A DNA stretch of 64,000 nt from Dendrolimus kikuchii (GCA_019925095.2 CM034410.1:16102436-16166435), one strand, 5' to 3'. Shown: positions 30,617 to 42,131, counted from the stretch's first letter. Numbers and translations are program-made. The notes: a model not told the origin generated them from the sequence alone.

Positions 30617-30976
30617 GTTTCATCCGATTAATAATTTGTATTTACATGTACAGATATGATATTATATATTGTATTTATTTCTTCTATTCTCTGTATTCTC
30701 TGTGTTTAAAAATGTATAAGGAATGTAATTACGTACCTATTTCTTAAAATAAAGTTTTTTCTTTCTTTATCTCCAGGTTTGCAGAAAACGTGTATAAATT
30801 ACTGGCCAAATTTTTACATTTATTAAAATATTTTTTTTCCTTTCCACCTGCCTCTTCCTACTCCGACATTGGCAAAATCAGTGCTATTTGCATTGTAGGC
30901 ATCAACATTTAAAAAAACTGTTTTTCTTTTGAACGTCACTGTTCTGGCCAGTCTGTATGTATATCTATAGATAAAT
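30617..30976. other. No recognised feature
   Basis: AT-rich; nothing supported. Confidence 0.35.
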
Positions 30977-31131
30977 ATAATCCGCAAGAGTTAACTTGAC
31001 ACCTGAGTGGAATGCGCGCTCGCCTCCCGACCCCTGCCTTCTTACCGCTCTCGCCATCAACGCGTACGATCGAGTCAGTATCTCGCGCTTACGTTATCGG
31101 AGCGAAGTCTCAAGTTAACTCTTGCGGGTTG
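30977..31131 (-). mobile_element. MITE-like element G, copy 2
   Basis: Same ends as 28556-28695 with the middle in reverse orientation. Confidence 0.8.
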
Positions 31132-31426
31132 TACTTGTTAAAGTCACGAAAGCTACGAAGTCCTAAATAACAACAGTTCTATTGTGAACTAAGCTTGGAT
31201 AATGTAGTCGGCATCAATTGAGTAAAACTAATGAGGCAATGGACCCATTAATGGGATTCGTTGGAGCGAGAGAATTGGGTTAATCGTATCTTGATCAATC
31301 ATGCGCAGGATAAAGGCAAACTCCTTAAGCGTTTTATAGGCTTAACGGCCACTGCGGCATACTTTAAAGGCAGTGATGTATTTTAATGTAATTGAAAAGT
31401 AAGTTAATTGGCAATATATATACTTT

Positions 31427-31622
31427 TTCTTTTTTTTTATTGCATGAGTTCAGCAGACAGACTTGCCAGGTGGTAGGGCATTTGCCCGACTGGATGGCTA
31501 CCACCCCTGGTCTAAAGTATGTCGCCATAACAACCTTGAGTTGTGTTCAGGCATTAGTGACCAGGTTCCAGTCTCCCTCCCTTACGAGAGCAGCAGCGTA
31601 TTTGTAGCACCTTTGGTGTTGT
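31427..31622 (+). mobile_element. Family A fold-back chimera
   Basis: A minus-oriented tail stub (T-run, 'gagttcagcagacag', to about 31463) is joined to a plus-oriented internal-to-3' piece (about 31466-31622). It ends exactly where the TIR of the next element starts. Confidence 0.75.
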
Positions 31623-32064
31623 TGTAAACTCTATGTAACGACACCGAAGGAACTGTGTGTTTTATGGCGTTATAGAGAGTTGTCGTTAAATGGAGAGAAG
31701 TCTGTTACTTTTTCTAACATCTTTTGCTGCACCAGTAATTTTGTTGTATTTTTTTACCTTATTTTATTCATATCTTGCGATATTGAGGCATCTTGGTGAT
31801 AAAGTACCTAGACATTTCGGTATGCGTGATGCCGACAATCGACTTTATTACGGGCTAGGATAATAAAGGGATAAAAGAACGTACACAGCTGCGCAGTTTT
31901 AACTAATTTTGGTAACTTAAAAGGTACTTTTTATTACTTAAATGTTGTCGCTATTGAGAGTGGATGTAACGAGTAATAGAGTATATCATTGTATGGAAGA
32001 CAAGCTAAACCAAACTTAAGGGAGTTTGTCGTTAAATGGAGTGACGTTACATGGAGTTTACACT
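31623..32064. mobile_element. MITE-like element with ~20-bp TIRs
   Basis: 'gtaaactctatgtaacgac' at 31624 and 'gacgttacatggagtttac' at about 32042 are inverted repeats (2 mismatches). 'tgtcgttaaatggag' is repeated inside each end. No transposase frame. Confidence 0.7.
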
Positions 32065-32360
32065 GTATTTATTTTGACATAAACAGACATTTCAATTTTA
32101 TTCATCTTTATAAATTTTCTATTGTAACGTAATACGGAAACAAAGTTTTCATAGGAAACCCTCATTACTCGTATTAAAAGGAGTTTATAACTCTAATATA
32201 AAGTACACAGACATACATAAATATTTGCGTCTTTAGATAAGAATTTTACTAGTTACGTGAATAAACAATGAATTAACAACTAAATATGTATAATTTTAAT
32301 TCGTAGAATGAATAAATAAATTATTAAATGTTCTTTATTGCATAAACATATACATTTTAT

Positions 32361-32668
32361 CCGTGCAGGAACGGAGAAAGAATACAATTTCCTGCGGCCG
32401 GGCGGCCTGTCGTAAGAGGTGACTTAACAACCCACAGCCACGTGGTAGGGCATTTGCCCGACTGGATGGCTACCACCACTGGTCTAAAGTTTGTCGCTAT
32501 AACAACCTTGAGTTGTGTTCCGGTATTAGTGGCCAGGGTCCAGTCTCCCTTAAGAGAGCAGCAGCGTATTTGTAGCACTTTTGGTGTTGTAAATGTCCAT
32601 AGGCGATGGTAACCGCTTTCCATCAAGCGGGCCGTCTGCCTGCCTGCTGATCTCCTGCAAAAAAAATA
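32361..32668 (+). mobile_element. Family A retroposon, full-length, subfamily A1
   Basis: Complete head to A-tail. Carries the A1 bases 'ggtctaaagt' and 'ccttgagttgtg'. Confidence 0.87.
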
Positions 32669-32754
32669 ATTAAGTCGTATGTTAGGACTAATAGAAACTC
32701 GTAGCGACTTGATAGGAACTCGATCACAAAGTATTTATGAGCATGATTTATACT

Positions 32755-33075
32755 AATACTAGCGGCCCCGACAGACATTATCCTGCTCTAAAGAAATAAA
32801 AATCTAGGACCCGATCCTAACACCACCTACCGGTTCCAATTGTGGATTTAAACCATCCGGGGACCCATTCAAACACACAAAAACAAAAACACCAAAATCG
32901 CTCCAGATGATTAGGAGAATTCTAGAACCCGATCTCAGTACCACCTACCGGTTGCAACAGGATAAAAATATCCTATGTACGTCTCCTGGTTCTAAGCTAC
33001 CTTCCCACCAATTTTCAGCCAAATTGGTACAGCCGTTCTTGAGTTATAAATAGTGTAACTAACACGACTTTCTTT
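32755..33075 (+). repeat. Interspersed repeat starting 'actagcggccccgacag'
   Basis: A common lepidopteran element with an internal duplication of the 'acccgatc..accacctaccggtt' module. It ends 'agccaaattggtacagccg' and 'ttgagttataaatagtgtaac', abutting the T-run of the next LINE. Confidence 0.6.
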
Positions 33076-33079
33076 TTTT

Positions 33080-34861
33080 TTTTTTTTTTGGAGCTGGACC
33101 CAGCTGAATAGCCGCAGATGGCTGTTTCAGCGATACCGGACTTTGGGGGCTTCACGACTCCGTGGGAGCGGAGGCGTTCAGCCCGGGAGCAGCACGCTCG
33201 AGGAGGCACCTCCTGTGAGGTTCGACCTCGGCTGGACCGCTGCAGGGGATTGACTCTATATTGAGAATTAGCCATTTAAAGGCTGAAAGAGCTAAGCCAA
33301 CAGGCTGAAGTGACTGTTTGGGGACCAATTATCGACTCCGCTGGCGGAGCCGATCCTAGTCTATCATTACTACCGCTTCGCAACGTGTTATAGCTGGAGG
33401 AGAAGAAGCGGCGGAAGAAACTCTCCAGCAACACGCCTATGCTAATCATGTATGGCTACTTGTGTCTGTAGTGAGTGAGTGAGATTGGTGGGGTCTTACC
33501 TTTGTGTAAGCGGATCCGAGCCGGGGGCTCTCCGGCGTCTGTTCTGTCTGCGTCTGTTATGCCAGGCTGATGTTCTGAGCCTCGGGGGGGTTCATGATCG
33601 CGAGGAGACGGGTGATTTTATCGGGCTCGTCAATGAGTACATTGCGAGGGTGACGATTTCTCGTGGGAGCGTTCGGTGTGGGTTTGTAGTTGACCGTTTC
33701 CGTCACCAGAGGGTTCGGGTGATGGGGGCACGGTCAAAGGATCTGCGCGATAGAGTGACTATATAGTCTTTGATGGAGGGAAGCTCCAGATCGCGATGCA
33801 GGTCGGCGAGCCGCATATAGCGCGGGCCGTCGACTGCAGCACGCATAAAATGATTCTGGATTCTTTGCAGTCTCCAGATGTTTGCATCGCTGGCGTGGCC
33901 GAAGACCACACTCGCATAGGTCATGATGGGGCGGATGCAAGTTTTGTATAGAGTCACCTTATTTCTAAGGCTCATCTTACTCTTCTTGCATATCAACGGA
34001 TAGAGTCGGCCTAGGATCCAGTATGCTCTGTTCCCGACCGCTCTGGTGTGCTTGTGGAAGTACAAGCCTCTGTCTAAGGTTACACCAAGATATTTGACTT
34101 CGTTAACCCATGGGATAACTCGGTCGAATAGCTTGATGGGCATAAGTTGGTTGGTGGGGCGAGTATTGGGTGAGAGAGTGCCACGAGTGAACATGATGGC
34201 TGCACTCTTCTCGGGATTCACTTCAATCCTCCATCTACGGAACCAGTCGCCTAGTTCCTTGACGGCGGCGTTGAGGTGACTGCAGATTCTGTATCTGCTG
34301 GGGTCGTTACTGAATATAGCGGTGTCATCCGCATATAGGGCTAGCTGGGTATGGGGGTGCTGTGGCATATCGCTAGTGTACAGCGAGAAAAGTAGGGGGG
34401 AGAGCGCGGAGCCCTGAGGGACTCCCGCTGAGATGGTATGAAAGGAGCGAGTGCCCTCCACTCGGAATCTGAATCTACGGTCTTTGAGGAATTCCCGTAG
34501 AATGAGTACGAGTCGGTCCGGCACACCGAGTTGATACAGCTTGTATATCAGCCCGTTGTGTCAGACCTTATCGAAGGCTTTGGCGACGTCGAAGAATACT
34601 GCGCCTGTCGGCCAGAATCTTCGTCCGCCGCGTTGAAAATTGGAGAGGATGTGCTCCGTGATGCGGAGCACTTATTGCGGGCAACAGTGTCTAGCTCTAA
34701 AGCCAAACTGCTCATGGGGGATGAGATTATTGCTGAAGGCAAAATCTCTCAGTATAGTGAGAAGGACTCGCTCATACAGTTTACCCATCGAGCTGAGTAG
34801 ACTGATGGGGCGGTAACTAGAGGGCTTTGAGGCCGGTTTGCCTGGCTTGCGGATACTGCGT
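33080..34861 (-). pseudogene. 5'-truncated, inactivated jockey-clade LINE
   Basis: Poly(A) appears as a T-run at about 33072-33089, followed (minus) by the same 3' UTR as the intact copy at 58.5 kb and ORF2 from about residue 507 onward. The RT core is present (GVPQGSALSPLL, LYADDTAIF, YRPISLLSS). Two nonsense codons are visible: TAA for Gln in the HxCPQQ block and TGA for Trp in FDKVW. A frameshift near 33740 truncates the C-terminus. The 5' end stops after KPGK at about 34861. Confidence 0.9.
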
Positions 34862-35227
34862 ACCGATACAACGGAGCGGGCCGTTTTATACTCCAAGCGT
34901 AGTGAGAGATAGGCGGGGCGGAGACGCTGCGCACATGCCTCTAGCGAACGCTACCGCCGTATTTTTCCTTAAAAAAAAGTCAACTACCGCCATTATGGTT
35001 TATAATATGCTCTTCACTTTTAATGGTTTCACTCATGTTTTATAATAACAAAAATGACAATAATAGCGACAATATTTTGTTTAAATGTCATTGACATTAT
35101 GATTAATGGATTGCCGTTTAAATTTTTTTTTAATAATTCAAGTCTCTGCTTTCGTTAGCCAAACACTAACAGGACTACCGAAACTTCGTTTGCGTTGTAA
35201 TGAGGACGAAGTTTTTAAAATAAAATA
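34862..35227. other. Unassigned flank of truncated LINE
   Basis: A GC-rich stretch to about 34960 then AT-rich sequence; nothing supported. Confidence 0.35.
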
Positions 35228-35697
35228 ATAGCCGGCAGACAAACACACCGCATATCCGCGAGCCCAAGTCACGCTTGTGTTGTGGGTAATACACAAGGGA
35301 TCAACTCAAAGCCAGATGGCTGTGAGGTAAAAGGGTACGCACCTGGCACAAATTTGTCGTGTCCTTCGATAGCTTAATGAGCAGGCACCAGTATAACACT
35401 CTCACATCTTCTAATTTCAATATATTAAAGTTTTATACACGTCGCGGCGCGGATGAATTGATTTTGAGAAATTATTTTTAAATATTTTTTGAGTGGAGAC
35501 TTTTAGTACGTGTACGTGCGTAGCGAGCGGATTTTGCAACGTTTCGTTTTTTGAAATGGTGCGGGGTAGAGGGGGGAGATTTTGGGTATGGAATGGGAAG
35601 GAATGAACGAATGGAATGAATGGCGCGTACACCCAGACCATAGTAAATAGCGGAAATTTCATGTTCATATTTACATTGCGAGGAAACGAACCGGGAA
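35228..35697 (-). repeat. SINE family E, two separated fragments
   Basis: 35228-35320 matches the SINE tail half and 35630-35697 a diverged middle part ('cacccagaccatagtaaata'), separated by about 310 bp of unrelated sequence. Confidence 0.5.
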
Positions 35698-36127
35698 ATT
35701 CATTTCTTTTTAGTAGCCAGAATGCAAAGAGGGTAAATTGTAAAACCGAATTAAACTTTACAAAACGGAATCTTAGTCGATAATCCATCTTAGTTTAAAA
35801 TCCTAACAAAGTTTTCAAAGGAATTAAAACAATTTACTTTCGAAGATATATAATTTTACTTTGGAACTAGATACTTGAGGAAGATTAATTGTATGGAAAC
35901 TTCTTGAATTTAAGATATAAATGGATCAAGGATTCAATGTTACAATTGTAATAACTTGAGAAAAAACTTGTTAACAAAAGAGAAAACCGACTTCAAAAAA
36001 TGTTCAAGTCAGTGCGATGTAAAACTCAATGTTGAATTCACTTACATACATAAATAAAATGCACACACGCTTGTTATGAAATCAATATTACTACCCCCGT
36101 GGCCGCATAAAGCCAACTAGCGATGAG
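35698..36127. other. No recognised feature
   Basis: Mostly AT-rich; a short 'aaaccgacttcaaaaa' end of element H lies near 35988. Confidence 0.35.
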
Positions 36128-36313
36128 CTGTAGAGTCAATCCCCCGCAGCGGTCGAGCCGAGGTCGAACCTCACAGGAGGTGCTTCCTCGAGCGTGCTGC
36201 TCCCGGGCTGAACGCCTCCGCTCCCACAGAGTCGTGAAGCCCCCAAAGTCCGGTATCGCTGAAACAGCCATCTGCGGCTATTCAGCTGGGTCCAGCTCAA
36301 AAAAAAAAAAAAA
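36128..36313 (+). mobile_element. Jockey-clade LINE, last ~170 bp and poly(A)
   Basis: 'tagagtcaatcccccgcagc' to 'cagctgggtccagctc' and 13 A; a 5'-truncated plus-strand relative of 58517-58690. Confidence 0.85.
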
Positions 36314-36354
36314 GTACACGTGTGAGCCAGTACATTTGTTAAAATTTGAAATGT

Positions 36355-36645
36355 ACCAATTCAAATTCAAATTCAAAAGTTTTTATTCAAAATAAGTTCC
36401 ACTGGAGAACACTTTTTGAAGGTCATACATGTAAGTTAAAATTTATTTATTTTTTACTTCATATTCTATGTACACCGCTTCGCAACGTGTTGATGCTGTA
36501 AAGGAGAAGAAGCGGCCAGAAACTCCCCAGCAACACGTCTAGCTAAATATTGATTTTCTTTATATTTCATATTCTATTTATATCTCAAATTCTTTTTTTT
36601 TTTATAAGTATTGTACAGAAGTATGTTACAGAATCACTTTTTGAA
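36355..36645 (-). repeat. Repeat M, copy 2
   Basis: Reverse-complement match to 29191-29490, including 'attctgtaacatacttctgtac' at its far end. Confidence 0.7.
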
Positions 36646-36855
36646 GAATTAATGGAGTTGTAGCAAACAATGCATACTCAATAAGACCAAGACAATAAAA
36701 GGAAAGAAAAATAATGTTATAGTTATAATAATGACATGACGTGCTAAAATGTTATGCTGCAATATGTCTCCACAAATTCCTTACAAGCATGGCAAAATAA
36801 AAAATAAAAACGTTATACAAAATTTAGTATAAGAGGTTGGAGCTAGGTGTTATGT

Positions 36856-37645
36856 AAATGAATTTTTGTCATTTAAATATTCTTCAATAGTGTAGTATCC
36901 CTTTTTTAGCAAGATGCTTTTTAATTTAATTTTTTTTTTTTTTTTTTTTTTTATTGCAGGAGTTCAGCAGACAAGCAGACGGCCCACTTAGTGGAAACCG
37001 GTTACCATCGCCTTTGGACATTTGCAACAGCAAAGGTGCTACATATGCCCTGCTGCTCTCTTAAAGGAGACTGGAACCTGGTCACTAATGCCGGAACACA
37101 ATACAAGATTGTTATGGCGGCATACTCTAGACCAGGGATGGTCGCCATCCAGTCGAGCAAATACTCTACCACCTGGCTGTGGGTTGTTTAGTCGCCTCTT
37201 ACGACAGGTCGCCGGGCCGCAGGAAATTGTATTCTTTCTCCGTTCCTGCACGGATAAAATTAGTGAAAGGCAGATCTAATATTTCACTCGGAATCTTATT
37301 GAAGAAGCGTATACCAACCCCCAAGAAAGAGGACAGTACTTTTTGTAAACTAAAGGATGGCAATATTAGTCTATTACAATGCCTGGTGTTGAAATTGTGT
37401 ACATCCTTATACTGCTTGTAGGCACTCAAATTATTACGAATATAAATTATATTATTAAAAATATATTGGCAGGCGACCGTCATAATACCGATTTCCTTAA
37501 AGCGTTCTCTAAGAGACTCCCGAGGGCCGAGGTTGTAGATTGACCTTACGTCTCTTTTTTGTAAAATAAATATGGTCTCTAAGTCAATAGAGTTGCCCCA
37601 AAGTAAAATACCATAGGACATGACACTATGAAAATACCTAAAATA
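36856..37645 (-). pseudogene. LINE ORF2 C-terminus split by a family A insertion
   Basis: The minus frame 37621-37262 reads MSYGILLWGNS..IFILQKR then NTRHCNRL..IRFFNKIPSEIL and ..LPFTNF. After the family A insert it resumes KLKSILLKKGYYTIEEYLND.. to a stop near 36856. These are the last motifs of jockey/CR1-like LINE proteins (YGxxLWG, LQKRAxR, FxNKIP, KxxLxxKxYYxIxE). Confidence 0.85.
36931..37255 (-). mobile_element. Family A retroposon, full-length, subfamily A2
   Basis: Long T-run (poly(A) of the minus strand), complete body and ccgttcctgcacggat end. Its limits are set precisely by the interrupted LINE reading frame. Confidence 0.92.
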
Positions 37646-38235
37646 AACTATTCAAATTTTTTATTGCGCTACTACTCACAAGTAAGAGGAAGGAAGGAAC
37701 GAGGCTTGTGTTACAACAGTACAACAACGCCTCTATGATAATTGACATGATAATGAGGGACAACATGACAATGTCTATAAGACTGTTAGTAAAATGAGGT
37801 GACCGAGGCCAGATACACCCGATTCGTAACAAACATTTCGGACTAGTTTTGAAGTTTGTAGCGGTGTGTAACTCCTGAGTGATTAACTCAAAAGATCCGA
37901 CGTGAAGAGTGATTAGATCTGTTGGTTTGTTCAAAATGTGTCTTTATATCTTTAATTCTCTAGTTCATTCCTGTTCCACGCGATGACTATAGATCCGAAT
38001 GAGAAGAAACTAGACTAGAAAGAAAAAAGAAAGTATGATTAGCTGATTAGCGTAGCTAGAACGAGGAAACCGACTATAATAGCAAGCCAAAATAAATCGT
38101 AACACTATAGTTTTATGGTGTAATTTTGTTTTAATGTAATTAATTTTATTATATTTTTTCACTCCATTTTTTTCATATTTTTTTCATATCAGTTTATCAG
38201 TATTATTGACACTGACACTGTCCACTGTAAAGATA
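37646..38235. other. No recognised feature
   Basis: Nothing supported. Confidence 0.35.
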
Positions 38236-38411
38236 AAGAGGTAAAGAGATGGAAGAGTGATATATATATTTGTATTAAAAAGATATATATCACTCTTTTC
38301 TTCTTGGTGAGTGATTTTTCCCAAAGAGGTAAAGAGATGGAAGAGTGATATATATATTTGTATTAAAAAGATATATATCACTCTTTTCTTCTTGGTGAGT
38401 GATTTTTCCCA
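38236..38411 (+). repeat. Exact tandem duplication, 2 x 88 bp, each with a hairpin
   Basis: The two 88-bp units appear identical. Each contains AAGAGTGATATATAT and its reverse complement ATATATATCACTCTT separated by about 18 nt. Confidence 0.92.
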
Positions 38412-38930
38412 TGACTAGAAGTTTGAACGGGACAAATGAGGGAATGACGCTCACCGCCTCTTCGCTTCAAATGTAATGCGACTGCCGCGGTACAAACTGT
38501 ACAAAATAAACGTCCTCGCCTCATTTGAAGTAGTACATTGCACTGGTTCAGTACAAAATGTCAAGTTACTCTTACAAACTCATCTATAATCTATATATCA
38601 TTTACTGTCCAACGCAAAAGCCTACTACTTACCAATTCAACGAAAAATATCATAAGTACAAAGAGACGGAGATCAGCAAACCATTGTGTGCATTGAAAAT
38701 GAACAACGCCATCTACAAATAATGACATTAGACTTCTTAATTATCAATATATGGTATTTTCGACACATATTTTAGAAATATTTATTGCTTAATTTTTAGT
38801 TACTTTTGAGGCCGATTATATGTTTTATGAAAAACTTATTTTATTTTTTACTTTTTAGTTATGAAAATACTTGAGTTGTTTTAAATACGAAAAATGTGTG
38901 AACACGTACGTGCCTAGAATGTTCGAGGGT
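38412..38930. other. No recognised feature
   Basis: Nothing supported. Confidence 0.35.
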
Positions 38931-39345
38931 TGCTCTAGATTTCAATGGGATGCCGTCGATATCAGAGCGCAAGTGTTCTGCGCGCGCTCATCTCTCTTCC
39001 CGTGGGGCGCGTTGCAGACTGCCCCACGCCCGGACTAGACATTGGACGACGCCGGGGGTGTACGCCCCTGGTATTGGAAGAGACCTCGTGAGGCTGGCCC
39101 ACGCCTGCCAGAGCACCGCGGAGCTGGGAATCCCATTCCCGTATCCCTGGTATAAGGCGCAGGACGGAACACCCAGGGGTTTTAGTGGGTATCCCTAACT
39201 AGGGAGTGGCAAAAGCGTGGCACCAGTTCTGACTGGGCACGCTAGTGCCACCCCCGATCTGGGGAATCCCACACTCACACGGGTCGCGAACATCCCTCCA
39301 GGGTTCTGTGCCTGTCGCGGCTTAGTCCTGAAACAGATTTAAAAA
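38931..39345 (+). repeat. Dispersed repeat N, copy 2 (LINE-tail-like)
   Basis: GC-rich, with a frame ..PWYKAQDGTPRGFSGYP. It shares the 'ggttttagtgggtatccc' and 'gaatcccacactcac' blocks with 23.8 kb, and the former also with 51.7 kb in reverse. It ends in an A-run near 39345. Confidence 0.6.
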
Positions 39346-39428
39346 AAAAGATTTCACCGGGATCCACCCATCAGATCCTGACATGGTGACAGTGGGAGTA
39401 CCTTGTATAATCTTTCGAAAATCTTTTA

Positions 39429-39718
39429 TTTTATTGCGTGACTTCAGCAGACAGGCAAACGGCCCACCTGATGGAACGCGGCTACCATCGCCTATGGACC
39501 TTTGCAACACCAAAGGTGCTGCCGTTCTCTGAAGGGAGACTGGACTCTGGCCACTAATGCCGGAACAACACTCAAGGTTGTTATGGCGGCAAACTCTAGA
39601 CCAGGGTCGGTAGCCATCCAGACTGGCAAATGCCCTACCCGGCTGTGGGTTATTGTCTCTCCTCTTACGGCAAGCCGCCTGGCTGTGGAAAATTGTATTC
39701 TTTCCCCGTTCCTGCATA
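39429..39718 (-). mobile_element. Family A copy
   Basis: Minus-oriented, 'ttattgcgtgacttcagcag' to 'ccccgttcctgcat'. Confidence 0.8.
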
Positions 39719-39719
39719 G

Positions 39720-39917
39720 GTATTTGCTCGTCTACCAGCCCTGGTCTAGAGTACGCCGCCATAACAGCCTTGAATTGAGTTCCGGCATTAGTAGCCAGGT
39801 TGTAATCTCCCTTTACAGAGCGGCAGCACATTGGTAGCACCTTTGGTGTTGCAAATGTCCATAGGCGACGGTAACCCCTTTCCATTAGGTACGCTGTCTG
39901 TCTGTCTGTCTGCTGAA
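39720..39917 (+). mobile_element. Family A fragment, inverted neighbour
   Basis: Plus-oriented 3' two-thirds directly joined head-side to the preceding minus copy, a fold-back arrangement. Confidence 0.8.
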
Positions 39918-40440
39918 GTTATACATACATACATAACTTCACGCCAGTTCCCTTGCGGGGTAGGCACGTGCAACAGAGCGCCATTTAGGCTTATTCTTAT
40001 ACACCTCACTTGCTTCTTTGACATTCATAACTCTTGTCATGCCCGCTCGTCTGTTCTTAAGGCTCCTGACATCACCTTCTGCTAGTACACGATCAATTTG
40101 ATCATGGAAGGTGTGTCGTGGCCTTCCACGACTTCTGCATCCATCCACTTTTGCATTGTATATCTGTTTAGTCATTCTTTCATCATGCATTCTTTCCACA
40201 TACCCGAACCACCGGAGCATTTCTTTCCGTACCTTCACCCCAACACTCTCTTTCTTACTTCGGTATTACGAACGCGGTCCGCGAGCGTCACTCCGCAGAT
40301 TTTGCGCAGTGCTCGCATCTCGACCGCGTTTACTCTACTTTCATGCTCTCTCTTCCATTCCCAACTCTCGCTTCCATACGTGAGCGTAGGTACCAGCACC
40401 GCGTTGTGTACGGCGAGCTGGGCCTTCTGTCTGAGGTACT
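39918..40440 (-). pseudogene. RTE-type LINE 3' fragment (family B), longest copy
   Basis: Runs from the (CATA)n tail back to the AVHNAVLVPTLTYGSESW block. On the minus strand it covers YGSESW, EMRALRKICGVT, GRPRHTF and ..YPARELA, broken by a deletion near 40250. It extends about as far 5' as any copy in this window. Confidence 0.87.
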
Positions 40441-40453
40441 TAGCGCCTAGAAG

Positions 40454-40499
40454 TATAGCTATATGCAATATAATTAATATTATATTGCATATAGCTATA
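40454..40499. repeat. 46-bp near-perfect palindrome
   Basis: Arms TATAGCTATATGCAATATAA and its exact reverse complement are separated by about 6 nt, immediately beyond the 5' truncation of the LINE fragment. Confidence 0.9.
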
Positions 40500-40603
40500 T
40501 ATTTATTATATTTAAATAGTTGCAATGTTTCACTATATCTTGAATATGTATGTAACTTATGTGTATATTGGTATATATAGTATAGTTATATATTTATTAC
40601 TAA

Positions 40604-41098
40604 TGTTACGAGTGCGGGACTTGAATTAAAAAAATGCCGTTGGAATTACTATAGAATTTATTAGAACTATAGAAACACGTATAACACAGGTACAAATATA
40701 ACTGAACACATTAAGTTTAAACATAATGCATTCAGTAACACGCGCAAAGTCCGTCACTATATAGGTTATCGAATGTATACAAGTCTCGCCTTGATTATGG
40801 TTCTCGCTAGACTGACGACCTCTCCATTGGGCCATTGCTTTATAATGCACCTATACAATATGTCTATCTGGCAAGCGTCGACGCATTGCCCCAGAAAACG
40901 TAATCCGCACACCTGCGTAATTATGCCTGCGAACGGCCATAAACGAGTACAATACATAATTGTCTAATTACAAATTTTGAACACAAAGTAAACAAAAGAA
41001 GATAGTCATACAACGATTTCAATGTTATTAGCTCAAACGTCGCGGCAGGTAATAAATATGCTTTGTCTATAGGTATGCAGGTAGCCCAACTTGTAGCA
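40604..41098 (-). mobile_element. Solo LTR, family K
   Basis: TGTTAC-type end at 40604 and degenerate GTAGCA end at 41098 in minus orientation. Matches 30089-30612 and 41322-41847. Confidence 0.65.
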
Positions 41099-41139
41099 TT
41101 AAAATGTAAGTAATCGTACAATAATTATATATACCACCA

Positions 41140-41300
41140 TGGCTACTCCTAGTCAGCAATATTCTTGCCATGTGTTGTCTGAAAGAGATCGCTTTTTAGC
41201 GATCAGACTGCCCTCTGTACACAATTAGAATAATACTAGTCCGTAAGTTTTCCGTAATGGTGTACATTAAAGTGTTATCTATCTATCTATCAAAATGTAA
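41140..41300 (+). repeat. Repeat L with (TATC)n tail
   Basis: 'gtctgaaagagatcgctttttagcgat' to 'taaagtgttatctatctatc'; a SINE/LINE-tail-like repeat common in Lepidoptera. Confidence 0.6.
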
Positions 41301-41321
41301 AATTACAAAAATAGACCACAT

Positions 41322-41847
41322 TGTTACAATTTGGGCCACCCGCGTATCTGTAAACAAAGCACATTTATTACCCGTCGGTGTTTGAGCTAATAACATTGAA
41401 ACGCTTTTATGACCGTTTGAATCTTTACATGCGAAGAAAACAAAGGTTATGGTGTTTGAAAGAGAAGAAACCAGAACGAATTTATGCGGATTGCTTTTAA
41501 ATCGCCATCAGAACTGCAAACACTCACAATGATGAATGATGACTGTCAGGCGAGAGGCTTACATTTGAATGCGAAGAAAACAAAGGTTAATGGTAGTCAT
41601 TAGCCAGATGTGATTCTTAGAAATTCAGTCCACGCGGTCGAGTAGACATATTGTATTTGTACAGAATAAAGCAATGCCCCAAGGGAGGGTTGAGGCAGTC
41701 TAGCGATAGCCACAAGCAGAGCAAGACGTTAGTGACGGACTTTGCGCGTGTTATATTTATACCCGTTTCACACGTGTTTGTATAGTTCTAATAAATTCTA
41801 TAGTAATTCTTAACGGCATTTTAATTCGAGTCCTGCAACTCGTAACA
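41322..41847 (+). mobile_element. Solo LTR, family K
   Basis: 526 bp, TGTTAC..GTAACA, flanked by ACAT and ATAT (one mismatch). Confidence 0.7.
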
Positions 41848-41864
41848 ATATTTACAATATTTTC

Positions 41865-41970
41865 TAGGCGATACAATAGGCGGCCTTATCGCTCAAAGCG
41901 ATCTCTTCCAGGCAACTTAAATAAAAGAAATTTGAATCAGGCGATGTAGGTGGTGTAGAAAAAAGGCAAT
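41865..41970 (+). repeat. Repeat L fragment
   Basis: 'aggcggccttatcgctcaaag' to 'ggcgatgtaggtggtgtag'. Confidence 0.65.
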
Positions 41971-42131
41971 AGATACATAAATACTCAAACTAATTTAAGA
42001 AATAAATCAAATTCAAATTCATTTATTTGTATAAACTTATTTCTAGGCCTTATATAGTTACATCTAAAACTTATATAGTAGTTAAAATTAAGGCTACAAT
42101 TTTTTTTTGGCGGCGGTTGCTGCACTAGACT

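Noticed and set aside
34531..34800. Plus-strand open frames across 33.5-34.8 kb and 59-61.4 kb
   Set aside because: They are antisense shadows of LINE ORF2 on the minus strand.
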